From contig NZ_RFFK01000001.1 of NCBI RefSeq assembly GCF_003696305.1, forward strand, positions 620,001-684,000: a DNA stretch of 64,000 nucleotides. The letters run 5' to 3'. Positions within the stretch are counted from its first letter, which is position 1, and every line of letters begins with the position of its first letter. This stretch comes from Pseudomonas sp. AOB-7. GTDB taxonomy: Bacteria; Pseudomonadota; Gammaproteobacteria; Pseudomonadales; Pseudomonadaceae. Of the stretch, positions 1-8,715 are shown piece after piece. Made by a program: the position numbers and the translations under genes. The notes under the pieces were generated by a model. It was given only the letters and a program-made list of their open reading frames with translations, was not told the DNA's origin and did no database searches.

Positions 1-118
1 ACGGCAGAAGGCGCAAGGCGGACCAGATGGCGCCGGCGGGGCCGAGCAAACCGCCGGCAGCGCAGATGCTGCGGCGACGTTCATCGTGAATATCCTGACT
101 CAGGATCGTTCCTCTCAT
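1..118 (-). CDS. Start of an unidentified protein, truncated by the window edge
   Basis: An open frame begins at an ATG at 118 and runs leftward off the window with no stop. It starts inside the last codons of the upstream ABM-like gene, overlapping it by 38 bases. GAGG lies about eight bases before the ATG. The roughly 39 visible residues have a basic stretch followed by a small hydrophobic Gly/Ala/Leu segment, which could be the first membrane helix. I do not recognise a family and the product cannot be judged from this fragment. If real, it would be the last visible member of the same-strand accessory cluster. Confidence 0.3.
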   Translation of the reverse strand, partial: MRGTILSQDIHDERRRSICAAGGLLGPAGAIWSALRLLP

Positions 119-680
119 GGTCGTGAGACCTCAACCAGACGCCAAAGGCGCGCGTGGCCATGGGCATCAGCAGGTACACCACGAGCAGGACGATACTTAG
201 AGTGATGAGTGCATTGCTCAGCAAGTAACCGCCGAGCCAGGGAACAAGCTGGAACAGCGGTTGCCAAAGCAGCGGCATCAGCAGGCTCAGAGGCAGAATC
301 ACGAGAAAGGTTATGCAGCTTTGTTTCCAGCGTGGCGGAGGTGCTTGAACGGTTTCCGGTACGAACCAGAAATCCTTGCCTTGAGCGATCTCCAACTGGT
401 CGCCATCGCAAAGAAGCGGTACGACCTCGGCTACTAGCTGGCGCCTTTGTTCTGAGCGAATCCAGTTTTGCAGCTGCTCTAAGCTGGTGAAGCGCAGCAC
501 GCATGTGAACTGTGCCACGTCGGGTCGCCAGCTACGCATCACGTCCACCCCGAGGTGGCCGGGGCATTGGTTGGCCGTGGCGATGATGCGACGCAACCAG
601 GTCTCGTAGCCCGGCACGTGGTTTGGGCGAACCTGATGGCGCACCACCAGGGTTACGGCTTCAGGTTGCGTCTCGCTCAT
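81..680 (-). CDS. ABM-domain protein with C-terminal membrane segments
   Basis: About 199 residues from the ATG at 680; the open frame extends upstream to 770, but that stretch is basic and lacks a better start. The first half resembles the antibiotic biosynthesis monooxygenase (ABM) ferredoxin-like fold: a strand reading VTLVVRHQVRPNHVPGYETW, then an ACVLRF-like strand and a helix. The second half has two hydrophobic segments (around residues 120-145 and 155-178), so the domain is probably membrane tethered. Such proteins occur in Pseudomonas and are mostly uncharacterised; small ABM proteins such as YgiN act on quinols, but no catalytic residue can be assigned here. It lies 113 bases downstream of wrbA on the same strand. 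Confidence 0.7.
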   Translation of the reverse strand: MSETQPEAVTLVVRHQVRPNHVPGYETWLRRIIATANQCPGHLGVDVMRSWRPDVAQFTCVLRFTSLEQLQNWIRSEQRRQLVAEVVPLLCDGDQLEIAQGKDFWFVPETVQAPPPRWKQSCITFLVILPLSLLMPLLWQPLFQLVPWLGGYLLSNALITLSIVLLVVYLLMPMATRAFGVWLRSHDHERNDPESGYSR

Positions 681-793
681 GTTGGATACTCTGCTCAAAG
701 CCTTGGCCCTATCGATCCAGCGGCGCGCATCGATGCGTGCCACCGGTCGAGTCAAGGGCCGTTCGGTCATTATGGGGCTAGGTACTTCTCGCT

Positions 794-1393
794 CTAGCCG
801 TGTAGCTTTGATGCGATCCGAGCAACGTGTTCGCCCTGATGACGTGCTATTTCCAGCTCACGCTCATCTGGCTGCCTGGAACCGTCGCCACCGGCAATGG
901 TAGAGGCACCGTAGGGAGTACCTCCTCCTACCTTGGAGACATCAAACAGCGCTGGGGTGGTATAGCCGATCGGCACGATGATCATTCCGTGATGGGCCAA
1001 CGTGGTCCAGGTGGAGGCAATGGTCATCTCCTGGCCACCGCCCGTTCCGGTTGAGGTAAACACGCTGGCGACCTTTCCTGCCAGAGCACCTTGGGCCCAG
1101 AGCCCGCCTGTTCGGTCGAGGAAGTTGCGCATTTGTCCGGACATGTTGCCGAAGCGCGTCGGGGTGCCAAAGATGATGGCATCGAAATCGGCCAGGTCTG
1201 ACGGCAATGCCTCTGAGGCACTTTGATTCGTCTTGCCGCCTGCCGCGGCAAAGGCTTCCGGACTCATCGTTTCAGGAACCCGTTTGATCACAACCTCCGT
1301 TCCCGTAACGCTGCGGGCACCTTCGGCGACCTTGTTCGCCATGGTCTCGATGTGGCCATACATGGAGTGATAGAGCACTAAAACTTTAGCCAT
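794..1393 (-). CDS. wrbA: NAD(P)H:quinone oxidoreductase WrbA
   Basis: A 199-residue flavodoxin-like protein with close word-for-word similarity to E. coli WrbA (198 aa): N-terminal [15 protein letters not shown] phosphate loop for FMN, then [24 protein letters not shown] and the C-terminal [11 protein letters not shown]. WrbA enzymes are cytoplasmic tetramers that reduce quinones by two electrons and so avoid semiquinone formation. The ATG at 1393 was chosen over one two codons earlier because AGAGGAA is about six bases upstream of it. It lies 117 bases downstream of the alpha/beta hydrolase on the same strand, inside the sigma-54 cluster, suggesting that quinones arise from the pathway. Confidence 0.95.
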   Translation of the reverse strand: MAKVLVLYHSMYGHIETMANKVAEGARSVTGTEVVIKRVPETMSPEAFAAAGGKTNQSASEALPSDLADFDAIIFGTPTRFGNMSGQMRNFLDRTGGLWAQGALAGKVASVFTSTGTGGGQEMTIASTWTTLAHHGMIIVPIGYTTPALFDVSKVGGGTPYGASTIAGGDGSRQPDERELEIARHQGEHVARIASKLHG

Positions 1394-1510
1394 TGCCATT
1401 TCCTCTGGATAACGTGCTGTTTATAGATGCGGCACCGGGTCATGGGGGCGCTGATTAACTCAGCAACCTCGGCAGCACATGGAGACGAATCGGCCGGGAT
1501 GCTTGCTGGC

Positions 1511-2437
1511 TTACTTCTGCAAGAAATCCAACAGGTCCTGATTCAGGCGCTGCTTGTGGGTGTCGGCCAAGCCGTGTGGCGCGCCGGCATAAATAATCAG
1601 CTTAGCGCCCTTGATAAGGGCTGCCGAAGCCTTCGCCGAGGTCTCCACAGGCACGATCTGGTCGTCATCACCGTGAATCACCAGAGTCGGCACGTCGAAC
1701 TTCTTCAGGTCTTCACGGAAATCGGTGGCTGAAAATGCCGCGATGGAGTCATAGGTATTCTTGTGGCCAGCCTGCATACCTTGTACCCAGAACGACTGGA
1801 TCAGGCCCTGCGATGGGGTGGCACCTTCCCGGTTGAAGCCGAAGAAAGGTCCAGACGCGATGTCGAGGTAAAGCTGCGAGCGATTGTCCAATGAGGCCTT
1901 GCGCAGGCCATCGAACACCTCCATCGACACGCCGTTGGGATTGCTCTCGGTTTTGAGCATCAATGGCGGGACGGCTGCGACCAGCACCGCTTTTTTCACG
2001 CGACTGGTGCCGTGGCGCCCGATGTAGCGAGCCACCTCACCGCCACCAGTGGAGAAACCGACCAGGGTGACGTCCTTAAGATTCAGGGTCTCAATCACGG
2101 CCGCCAGATCGTCGGCATAGTGATCCATGTCGTTGCCTTCCCAAGGCTGGCTGGAACGGCCATGGCCACGACGGTCATGGGCGATCACCCGGTAGCCTTT
2201 GTCGGCCAGAAACAGCATCTGTGCTTCCCAGCTGTCCGAGTTCAGCGGCCAGCCATGGCTGAATGTAACGACTTGACCGTTTTTCGGCCCCCAATCCTTG
2301 TAGTACAGCTGCACGCCGTCCTCGGTCGCGATGTAGCTATTGGCATGTGCCGTGGTGACCTCGGCGAGGCTGACGTTTGCCGCCAAGGTGGCGAATGCCG
2401 CGCTGGCTGCCAGGAGGATATTGGTGATTTTGCTCAT
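1511..2437 (-). CDS. Exported alpha/beta hydrolase of the non-heme chloroperoxidase type
   Basis: A 308-residue protein starting at ATG 2437 with GAGGAAAC upstream. It has a cleavable signal peptide (about 25 residues, ending near VSLA). The mature part follows the haloperoxidase-like alpha/beta hydrolase pattern: oxyanion HGW at about 61, HDRRGHGRS, nucleophile Ser129 in GFSTGGG, the acid in GDDDQIVP and the His in GAPHGL. Family members are esterases or perhydrolases; the 'chloroperoxidase' label describes a side activity. A periplasmic location is unusual because most relatives are cytoplasmic. It sits 53 bases after the aldehyde dehydrogenase, so co-transcription is likely. The substrate is unknown; an aryl ester or lactone would fit the aromatic-type activator. 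Confidence 0.88.
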   Translation of the reverse strand: MSKITNILLAASAAFATLAANVSLAEVTTAHANSYIATEDGVQLYYKDWGPKNGQVVTFSHGWPLNSDSWEAQMLFLADKGYRVIAHDRRGHGRSSQPWEGNDMDHYADDLAAVIETLNLKDVTLVGFSTGGGEVARYIGRHGTSRVKKAVLVAAVPPLMLKTESNPNGVSMEVFDGLRKASLDNRSQLYLDIASGPFFGFNREGATPSQGLIQSFWVQGMQAGHKNTYDSIAAFSATDFREDLKKFDVPTLVIHGDDDQIVPVETSAKASAALIKGAKLIIYAGAPHGLADTHKQRLNQDLLDFLQK

Positions 2438-2490
2438 TTTTGTTTCCTCGGTTTTTAGGCAATCGGAATCATTGTGTTTGAATGCGTTGC

Positions 2491-3972
2491 CTATACGTGG
2501 GCATCCATCAGGCCTGGGTTGAGCGTGATCGTTCTGATCTCGGTGAAATCCTCGATCGCAGCCACACCATTCAGGCGGCCGAGCCCCGACTGCTTGGAGC
2601 CGCCCTCCTCGGTGTCTTCGCCGAGTGCGCCCCACTCGTTGATCCAGACCATACCCGCTTCGATCCGGGGCGCGATCCGCAGCGCTTTGGAGAGATCGCG
2701 CGTCCAGATGCTCGCTCCCAGGCCATAGATGCTGTGGTTGGCCAACGCAACGGCTTCCTGTTCCGTCGCAAACCTCTGCATGGTGACCACCGGCCCGAAC
2801 GTCTCGTCCTGGACGATCGGCATCGTCGGATCGCTCACCTCGAGAAACGCGGGGCGAAAGAACGCGCCTTTCGACAGCCTGCCTTCGACCGCCGGACCAC
2901 CTCGCACAATGGTCTGCGCGCCCTGAGCAATGGCGCGCTCAACCAGGTTATCGACGCGCTCGACGTTCTCGCGGTCGATCATCGGGCCCATGTCGCTCGA
3001 CAGGTCTGCCGCAGGCCCGACCTTTACCGCGCGCAGGCGTTCGGCAAAGCGTTTGCGAAACTCGTCGGCGATCCCTTCCTGCACGATCACCCGCTGCCCC
3101 GTCACACAGAACTGGCCCGCAAACACCGTCACTGACTTTTCCAAGATGGGTAGCGCGAGATCGAGATCGGCATCGTCGAACACGATCGATGGCGTCTTAC
3201 CACCGAGCTCCAGTCCAACGCGCTTGAAGTGCGGTGCGGCGCTGAGCGCGATCGCCTTGCCGGTGCCAGTGCTACCGGTAAAGCTGATGATCGGCACCTC
3301 CGGCGAGGCGACGAGATGCTTGGCGCCATCGCCAGTCTCGTCGGTAAAGACATTAATCACGCCGCGGGGCAGTGCCGTTACGTTGCTGAAGATCTTGGAC
3401 AGGGCCGAGGCGATCTGCGCGCTCTTGCCCGGCACCTTGACGATTACCGCACAGCCGGCCGCCAACGCAGGTGCGAGTGATCGTACCGTCAGGATTATCG
3501 GGGAATTCCAAGGCACGATGATTCCCGCCACGCCCATCGGCTGGCGCATCATCATCGCGATTCTGCCCGGTTTGGAGTCCACGACCCGTCCGGCCTCAGT
3601 GCGCGCGATACCGGCAAAATATCGCAGTGACGGCGCGCAGAGATCGACTTCGAAGCTGGCCTCGCGTTGAATCTTGCCGTTTTCGGTGCAGAGGATCTTG
3701 ATGAGCTCGCCCCGATTGCGTTCGAACGCGTCTGCAAGGTTGTCGAGCACGCGCGCACGCAGCTTGCGATCGTGCACCCAATCGGTCTCGTGCATGGCGC
3801 GTTTCGCCGCGGCGATGGCCGCTTCGGCGGTTTCAACACCCCCTTCGGCATAGGTACCTATGACCTCATAGGTGGCAGGGTTGATGGATCCACGGATCGT
3901 ATCCGCGCCCATCCACTCGCCACCGACCCAATTCAACGCATGTCGGGAGGTGTGCGGGGTATGAATATTCAT
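2491..3972 (-). CDS. NAD(P)-dependent aldehyde dehydrogenase
   Basis: 493 residues from ATG 3972, preceded by GCAGGAG. The full ALDH fold is present: PWNSP with Asn156, Lys179, [11 protein letters not shown]ossmann loop, general base Glu255 in LELGGK, nucleophile Cys289 in GQFCVTGQR, and [11 protein letters not shown]. It oxidises an aldehyde to an acid in the cytoplasm. The residues after Lys179 read VPGKS instead of the common PAE/PSE, so the glutamate that usually contacts the adenosine ribose is lysine; this may shift cofactor choice toward NADP. The nearest functional classes are aromatic or aliphatic aldehyde dehydrogenases of degradative clusters, but the substrate cannot be read from sequence. 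A 169-base spacer with an inverted repeat separates it from the NTF2-like gene. Confidence 0.93.
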   Translation of the reverse strand: MNIHTPHTSRHALNWVGGEWMGADTIRGSINPATYEVIGTYAEGGVETAEAAIAAAKRAMHETDWVHDRKLRARVLDNLADAFERNRGELIKILCTENGKIQREASFEVDLCAPSLRYFAGIARTEAGRVVDSKPGRIAMMMRQPMGVAGIIVPWNSPIILTVRSLAPALAAGCAVIVKVPGKSAQIASALSKIFSNVTALPRGVINVFTDETGDGAKHLVASPEVPIISFTGSTGTGKAIALSAAPHFKRVGLELGGKTPSIVFDDADLDLALPILEKSVTVFAGQFCVTGQRVIVQEGIADEFRKRFAERLRAVKVGPAADLSSDMGPMIDRENVERVDNLVERAIAQGAQTIVRGGPAVEGRLSKGAFFRPAFLEVSDPTMPIVQDETFGPVVTMQRFATEQEAVALANHSIYGLGASIWTRDLSKALRIAPRIEAGMVWINEWGALGEDTEEGGSKQSGLGRLNGVAAIEDFTEIRTITLNPGLMDAHV

Positions 3973-4070
3973 GGCTAACTCCTGCGTGTTGCCTGGTGTG
4001 AAGTATCGGACCCTGTCCTGACGCGTAGAGAGAGGTTGGCAATGATGGGTTCTCCCCTCCGGGCGCCATC

Positions 4071-4113
4071 TGCCGGCACGCCAGGAGTGCTTTCGCTCTC
4101 CGGGATGCCGGCA
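4071..4113 (-). repeat. Inverted repeat between NTF2-like gene and aldehyde dehydrogenase
   Basis: TGCCGGCA occurs at 4071-4078 and again at 4106-4113; the octamer is its own reverse complement, so the copies pair. Inside, CCAGGAG and CTCTCCGG extend the stem imperfectly. No T-run follows on either strand, so this is more likely an mRNA stabiliser, processing hairpin or attenuator than a true terminator. Its place between the first and second genes of the sigma-54 cluster could set different levels for the exported protein and the enzymes. Confidence 0.45.
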
Positions 4114-4141
4114 CAAGGCTTGGTCCTCGCGATCGAAATCG

Positions 4142-4720
4142 TTAATCCGCGGCCACCGTAAAGGGGGCTGCGTTCGCAGAGGTCTTCACAGTCCAGGCGC
4201 CAGACTGTCGGAAGGAGCTGGCAGACGCGTAGGTATCTTCCATGAACTGGAAATAGGTCATCTTGCCATCACGCACCTTGGCATGGATGGAGAACGGCGA
4301 CGTGAATACCTGGTCGACTGCCACGGACCGATAGGTGAACTTACCGAAAATCGCCACATCCTCTCCGGAGGAGATTTTGGTGCTGATGGTGAAGTCTTCG
4401 ATTTTCCAGTAGTCCTGGACCTGCATGAACAATGAACTAAAGGCTTTCGGCCCCTTGTTTGTGCCCGTCCAAGGCATGATTTTCCTTAACTCCGGGTTAT
4501 CGAAGTTGAGAGAAACATAAGTGGCGTCGGGAGCCGCCAGCTTCTCGGCAGCAGCCTCAACCTTATCGGGCGCAGTATTGGCCAGGAACTCCATGACTAC
4601 CGAAAGCGAAGCCGCAGACTGTGCTTCGCTAGTTGACTGCGCTACCACGGGAGTAACAGTCACAATGCACGCAGCGAGCGTGATTGCTGCAAACAGCGAC
4701 TTGATTTTGGGGATGTTCAT
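4142..4720 (-). CDS. Exported NTF2/SnoaL-like protein
   Basis: 192 residues with a clear signal peptide (cleavage near residue 27, after TPVVA). The mature part looks like an NTF2-like or SnoaL cone: an N-terminal helix (VVMEFLANTAPDKVEAAAEKL) followed by ATYVSLNF and strands ending in YFQFMEDTYA. This fold is used by many enzymes and binding proteins. The start at 4720 has CGGAGAAG upstream. It is the first gene after the -24/-12 promoter and upstream palindrome. It might bind or transform a small aromatic in the periplasm; that is inferred from context, since no catalytic residue is diagnostic. Confidence 0.72.
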   Translation of the reverse strand: MNIPKIKSLFAAITLAACIVTVTPVVAQSTSEAQSAASLSVVMEFLANTAPDKVEAAAEKLAAPDATYVSLNFDNPELRKIMPWTGTNKGPKAFSSLFMQVQDYWKIEDFTISTKISSGEDVAIFGKFTYRSVAVDQVFTSPFSIHAKVRDGKMTYFQFMEDTYASASSFRQSGAWTVKTSANAAPFTVAAD

Positions 4721-4808
4721 GAGCTTCTCCGTTAACTACCGTTTGTGATGCATGAGTCCTAGTACGTCGCCAAGTGCTGGTGAGTACTCGGCAACTGGCA
4801 GTGCTTCA

Positions 4809-4823
4809 GCAAAGGGTATGCCA
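4809..4823 (-). promoter_or_regulatory. Sigma-54 (-24/-12) promoter of the aromatic-responsive cluster
   Basis: Read on the minus strand the site is TGGCAT-N5-TTGC, with the invariant GG and GC at the ten-base separation required by RpoN. It lies about 89 bases upstream of the NTF2-like start codon and points at it. A sigma-54 activator gene immediately upstream and a palindrome about 130 bases before the predicted start point complete the usual arrangement. Confidence 0.7.
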
Positions 4824-4921
4824 TCGCCGAAAAACTTATAGAAAACCCATATTTATCAGCAAGATAGGCTTGTAACGGAAGAAATTCTGATCAAGTCCAT
4901 TATTTATCGAAGAGCGGCGTA

Positions 4922-4939
4922 ATTTATCATTTGATAAAT
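4922..4939. promoter_or_regulatory. Palindromic upstream activating sequence for the sigma-54 activator
   Basis: ATTTATCA-TT-TGATAAAT is a perfect 8-2-8 inverted repeat centred about 130 bases upstream of the predicted transcription start. Single half-sites ATTTATCA (4851-4858) and ATTTATCG (4902-4909) lie nearer the promoter. Enhancer sites for XylR/DmpR-type proteins are typically 16-18 base palindromes at this distance. Assignment to the adjacent activator is inference. Confidence 0.6.
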
Positions 4940-5018
4940 CATGGCAGCGCATTGATTATTTGGTTAATGTCACAAAAACTTCGCAATCAATTTGATCCAT
5001 CCGTGAAGGCAAGCGAAC

Positions 5019-6731
5019 TCACTCAGTCGCATCCTCATCAAGGATGCCACTTTTCTTGAGACGATAGGCCAGCGCAGGTCGAGTCAACCCGAGGATTCGA
5101 GCGGCTTGTGCAACGTTTTGCTGAGCAAGGTCCATTGCCCGTCGCATCAGCTGCTCTTCTACCGCTTCCAGGCTTATGTTTCGTTCGAAGATCTGCGTGA
5201 CCCAATCGGCTGCGCTTTCCGTGTCTTCAGCCTGAACCAGCGCGCCATCGGCATTGAGACGATCACCATGCAGATTGCCTGCCTTTGGAAAGACCGCAAA
5301 AAGAGCGTCCTGCCCTATGGTTTCATTGCTGTCAGTGAGGATGACGCCGCGCTCGATCACATTCTCCAGTTCGCGGATGTTTCCCGGCCACGCGTAGCTG
5401 AGACACAGCTCCAGAGCCTTGTCTGACAGACCTAGCGTGCGCTTGTGATACTGCAGATGAAACTTGCTTAGAAAGTGCTCGACCAGCAGCGGCAGGTCCT
5501 CGAGCCGCTCGCGCAGCGGGGGGACCTGAACTGGAAACACATTCAGGCGGTAATAAAGATCCGCGCGAAACCGGCCCGCCTCGACTGCATCGGCGAGGCT
5601 CTCATTGGTGGCAGCAATGACTCGCACATCGACCTTATGGGTCCGAGAGCCACCCACACGTTCGAGCTCCCCCTCTTGCAGCACCCTTAGCAAGGTCGCC
5701 TGCGCTCTGGGGGTCAGCTCTACCACTTCGTCCAGAAAGATGGTCCCGCCGCTGGCGCGCTCGAAGCGCCCCGGGCGGGTCTGATTGGCGCCGGTATAAG
5801 CGCCTTTTTCAACGCCAAACAATTCGGCTTCAATCAGGTCCTGCGGAATGGCAGCGCAGTTCACCGCTACAAATGCTTGCTCGGCGCGCTCGCTGCGAAG
5901 ATGCACGCTCCGTGCGATTACCTCCTTGCCGACGCCGGTTTCTCCGAGCAACAGGACTGAGATCTTGCCCTTGGCTGCCTTGTCGATCGTCTTGCAGACC
6001 TTCATGTAGGCAGGAGAGCGTCCTATACCGTAGTACTGGCCTTCTTGCTTCTCCAGACATGTGCGCAGCGAACTGATCTGCGATTGCAGTTCATACAGCT
6101 CCTCGATGATCGGATCGGCTTGAAAGTAGCGTCTGAATTCCGCGGCGTTTTCCCATTGCTCGGCGGGTTTGCCAATGATGATGCAGCGCTCATCGCCGCA
6201 CCCGCGACAGCTGGTTTCCTGGATGATGATTTCGCGTTTCATGAACGAGGAGCTGTACGCACAGGCATAGCCCAGCAAGGACCAGCAGACGGGCTCATCC
6301 ATCAGGCCCACCTCGGTCAGGCAGCTCTCGACCTCAAAGGAATCAATCCACTCAAGCTCGCAGTAGAAATGGCCGGCCTCCTGATCCACTTCCAGCTGAA
6401 TGGGCTTCGCATTGACCATGCCCTTCAAGGAGTGCAACTGCGGACCAACCAGGAACATTTCCAGCTCCGGACTGTTCGGCCTCAGCTTGCGGGCCATTTC
6501 GGCGTCTTTTAGTCCGGATTGGTAGCCGAGTCGCAGGAAGAATCCCTTGGCGCGCTCGATCCCCAGGCTATTGATGAGTTCCCGGCGGAAATTAGCCATC
6601 GCCGACACCTGCATCAGCAACATGCGCTGCTCGCCGAACCAGATCTTGCCTTCTGTGCTTTGAAAGCGAATCTGTTCACTCAGGTCCTGAAAGTCCGAAT
6701 GCTTGATCCCTGAGCTGTAGCTGATCGCCAT
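5019..6731 (-). CDS. Sigma-54 activator of the DmpR/MopR/XylR family, phenol-type sensor
   Basis: 570 residues. Domains in order: XylR_N/V4R sensor (about 15-190), linker helix, AAA+ ATPase (about 235-470) with Walker A GETGVGKE (263-270), sigma-54 contact loop GAYTGA (310-315) and Walker B FLDE (332-335), then a Fis-type HTH near 530-565. In MopR, as I recall it, phenol is held by H106 and W134 and zinc by C155, E178, C181 and C189. This protein has H100, W128, C149, E172, C175 and C183: every one is present at a constant offset of six. It is therefore probably a direct sensor of a phenolic or related aromatic. GAYTGA instead of GAFTGA is a common conservative change. It ends 298 bases before the NTF2-like gene it probably controls. 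Confidence 0.92.
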   Translation of the reverse strand: MAISYSSGIKHSDFQDLSEQIRFQSTEGKIWFGEQRMLLMQVSAMANFRRELINSLGIERAKGFFLRLGYQSGLKDAEMARKLRPNSPELEMFLVGPQLHSLKGMVNAKPIQLEVDQEAGHFYCELEWIDSFEVESCLTEVGLMDEPVCWSLLGYACAYSSSFMKREIIIQETSCRGCGDERCIIIGKPAEQWENAAEFRRYFQADPIIEELYELQSQISSLRTCLEKQEGQYYGIGRSPAYMKVCKTIDKAAKGKISVLLLGETGVGKEVIARSVHLRSERAEQAFVAVNCAAIPQDLIEAELFGVEKGAYTGANQTRPGRFERASGGTIFLDEVVELTPRAQATLLRVLQEGELERVGGSRTHKVDVRVIAATNESLADAVEAGRFRADLYYRLNVFPVQVPPLRERLEDLPLLVEHFLSKFHLQYHKRTLGLSDKALELCLSYAWPGNIRELENVIERGVILTDSNETIGQDALFAVFPKAGNLHGDRLNADGALVQAEDTESAADWVTQIFERNISLEAVEEQLMRRAMDLAQQNVAQAARILGLTRPALAYRLKKSGILDEDATE

Positions 6732-7332
6732 TGCAGGAGGCCTCGATTATTGTTTTGAGCGGCTCGATTGATCTGTGCCAGCAAATGAGAGGACCGAAAC
6801 GAGTGAGCGTGACATCACACGGTTCCAGTCAGTATGGATGCGTAGAGCGGGCCTGCTCCGGAGAAGCCGCCAGGGCGGCGCAGGGTTAACGGATAGCACC
6901 GGAGCCATGATCAAGGGCTGATCAACTACGCCGGCCACGGCTCAAGTCGATAGACAGGGCGAAAGCCGAGCGCTTCACGAACACTCTCCCCCATTGCTTC
7001 GATTACCAGGCCAATGCCTGCTCGAGGACCGGGGTGAACGCAGTGACTGACTCTCGCACCTGCAATTTCAGGCAATCTCATAATCGTTGCTCTGAACGGT
7101 AGCCTGGCCATAAGCCTTTACCGGCCTGCCAATACGCGCTAAGCCAGTGCCCAGTGCGGGTTAGCCGAATACACCCTGGCAGCCACGACACGGCGAGCGG
7201 TATGGAACATCGACACCGATCCTTTTCCTGTCAGACGCGAATAGCGCGCTCAGCTGAAAAAAGGATAAGTCGGAGAGACCCTCGCCATAAGCCTGGAAAA
7301 ATCGAATCGGTGTTTCGTTTTTCTCGAACGAC
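6732..7332. other. Intergenic stretch without a supported gene
   Basis: About 600 bases lie between the sigma-54 activator and the LysR gene. Two short minus-strand frames (6747-6938 and 6926-7111, roughly 60 codons each) and one plus-strand frame lack convincing ribosome sites and recognisable families. The second contains GIGLVIEAMGESVREALGF, which reads like real protein and may be the remnant of a decayed gene. The right part must hold regulatory DNA for neighbouring genes but shows no clear promoter. Confidence 0.5.
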
Positions 7333-8262
7333 TCACTGCCGGGATTGCGAACTGGTTGCCAGCATCTGATCCCAAATGGGCGGGTTGCCGATCTGCTCGC
7401 TAAGGAAGCTGCTCAGCGCGTGAAGCTTGGGCGAGTTTTTTTGCGATTGACGGTAGACCACAGAAATATTGCCTCCTCGCGGGGCATAAGGCTCCAACAC
7501 CTCTATCAGTTCACCGTCCACGATGGCTTGCGCGGCCAGAAAGGTGGGCAATATAGCCAGCCCGAGGCCTGCTTTCGCCGCCTCCATGAGTTGGTGACCA
7601 CAGTTGGTGCGCATCCGGCAGCGCACGCGAAATGACTCCAATGTGTCATTCACCGGTAGCGTCCACATGCCGTGTGGTTCGCGATTAACGTAGAGCAAGG
7701 CGAAATGCTGAGCGAGGTCTTGCGGTAGCTGTGGCGTGCCATGTGCATTCAGATAGTCAGGGCTGGCACAGATGATATGGCGGTTGGGTGTGATGATTTT
7801 GGCCACCAGCGAAGAGTCCGGTAACTCACCAATACGCACCGCCGCATCGAAGCCCTCTTCATGCAAGTTGACGCGCCGGTCGTCGAACTCAACGTCCAAG
7901 TACAACTCAGGATATTGCTTGGCAAAAGACGCCAAAAGCGGCGTCAGATATCGCATACCGAACGCCATCGGGGCTGCAATACGCAGATCTCCGCGGACAC
8001 TCGACTGGGACGTCAGAACTGCATTCTCGGCATTTTCTATATCGGCGAGAATTGCGGTGCAATGACGGTAAAAAACCTCACCCGACTCGGTCAGGCGAGT
8101 CTGCCGACCACGCTCCAGCAGGATGCATCCTAGACGTTTCTCCAGTTGCTGAATGCGCTGAGAAACCATCGACTTGGCCGTGCCCAAACGACGAGCGGCC
8201 TCGGAAATACTCCCGGTGTCCACTACAGCCACGAAAGCATGCATTTCAGATAGTTTATTCAT
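7333..8262 (-). CDS. LysR-family transcriptional regulator
   Basis: About 309 residues. The N-terminal winged HTH is clear (MHAFVAVVDTGSISEAARRL followed by SMVSQRIQQLEKRLG), then a periplasmic-binding-protein-like effector domain with GDLRIAAP, FDAAVRIGEL and AGLGLAILP. It belongs to the DmlR/CrgA-like branch, whose members often regulate an adjacent divergent gene. The ATG at 8262 was chosen; a GTG four codons upstream at 8274 is the alternative, and neither has a strong ribosome site. No enzyme gene is directly adjacent on either side, so its target is not evident. Base composition is like the accessory cluster to its left. Confidence 0.9.
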   Translation of the reverse strand: MNKLSEMHAFVAVVDTGSISEAARRLGTAKSMVSQRIQQLEKRLGCILLERGRQTRLTESGEVFYRHCTAILADIENAENAVLTSQSSVRGDLRIAAPMAFGMRYLTPLLASFAKQYPELYLDVEFDDRRVNLHEEGFDAAVRIGELPDSSLVAKIITPNRHIICASPDYLNAHGTPQLPQDLAQHFALLYVNREPHGMWTLPVNDTLESFRVRCRMRTNCGHQLMEAAKAGLGLAILPTFLAAQAIVDGELIEVLEPYAPRGGNISVVYRQSQKNSPKLHALSSFLSEQIGNPPIWDQMLATSSQSRQ

Positions 8263-8681
8263 GCTCTTATCCACAGAAATTGACTTGCATGCTTTTCAGA
8301 CTGACCGCCCAGGCGCAGCTGGTTCTGCACAATACCAGCAGAAAGCAGATTTATCGGCGGGATCGAGGGACCGCTACGGGGCGAAAACCACTCCTCACGA
8401 GCGCAGGGCATGTCCTGTGTGCCGGACAGCGGTTTTGAATCGGAGCAGGCCGACCCGACGCTGGGCCTTGGGCCGAAGCAAGCCCAGGGCTACGCCGATC
8501 TGAGGGTTACTGCTCATGTTCGTGCAGGCCGGCAGGCGCCCACGCTTCGCAAGGTCAGCACGACCATCCGCTACGACGGCAAGCACCACCCGTTCGATCC
8601 GTTTCAGAGATTCTGGATAAGAGAGCCGCAGCCGTAACGACGAACCAGGCAAACACAAGCCAGCCCCACTGCCGTCTAGAC
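8263..8681. other. Intergenic stretch without a supported gene
   Basis: Some 420 bases separate the LysR gene from the VOC gene. Frames on both strands (for example 8395-8694 minus) look random, rich in Arg and Pro, and lack ribosome sites. A TTATCCACA match to the DnaA box consensus at 8267-8275 stands alone. The composition changes here from accessory-like to core-like, so this may be the right boundary of the accessory segment, but I see no direct repeats, integrase or tRNA end. Confidence 0.5.
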
Positions 8682-8715
8682 TCCTGAGTCTCAACCCATG
8701 GCGGGAGACTCAGGA
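8682..8715 (+). promoter_or_regulatory. Perfect inverted repeat covering the VOC gene ribosome site
   Basis: TCCTGAGTCTC (8682-8692) and GAGACTCAGGA (8705-8715) form an 11-bp perfect inverted repeat with a 12-base spacer. The right arm contains the GGGAGA/CAGGA ribosome-binding region and the first base of the start codon. As RNA it would hide the translation start; as DNA it could be a dimeric repressor site. Confidence 0.55.

Noticed and set aside
4796..4811. Second possible -24/-12 element (AAGCAC-N6-TTGC on the minus strand)
   Set aside because: It lacks the GG pair and has the wrong spacing; the element at 4809-4823 is better.
6747..7111. Two small overlapping minus-strand frames
   Set aside because: No ribosome sites and no recognisable family; at best a remnant, so described only as intergenic.
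8267..8275. TTATCCACA, a perfect DnaA box
   Set aside because: Single copy with no AT-rich unwinding region, further boxes or dnaA/dnaN nearby, so not an origin.
8395..8694. 99-codon minus-strand frame
   Set aside because: Random-looking composition, no ribosome site, antisense to the VOC leader.
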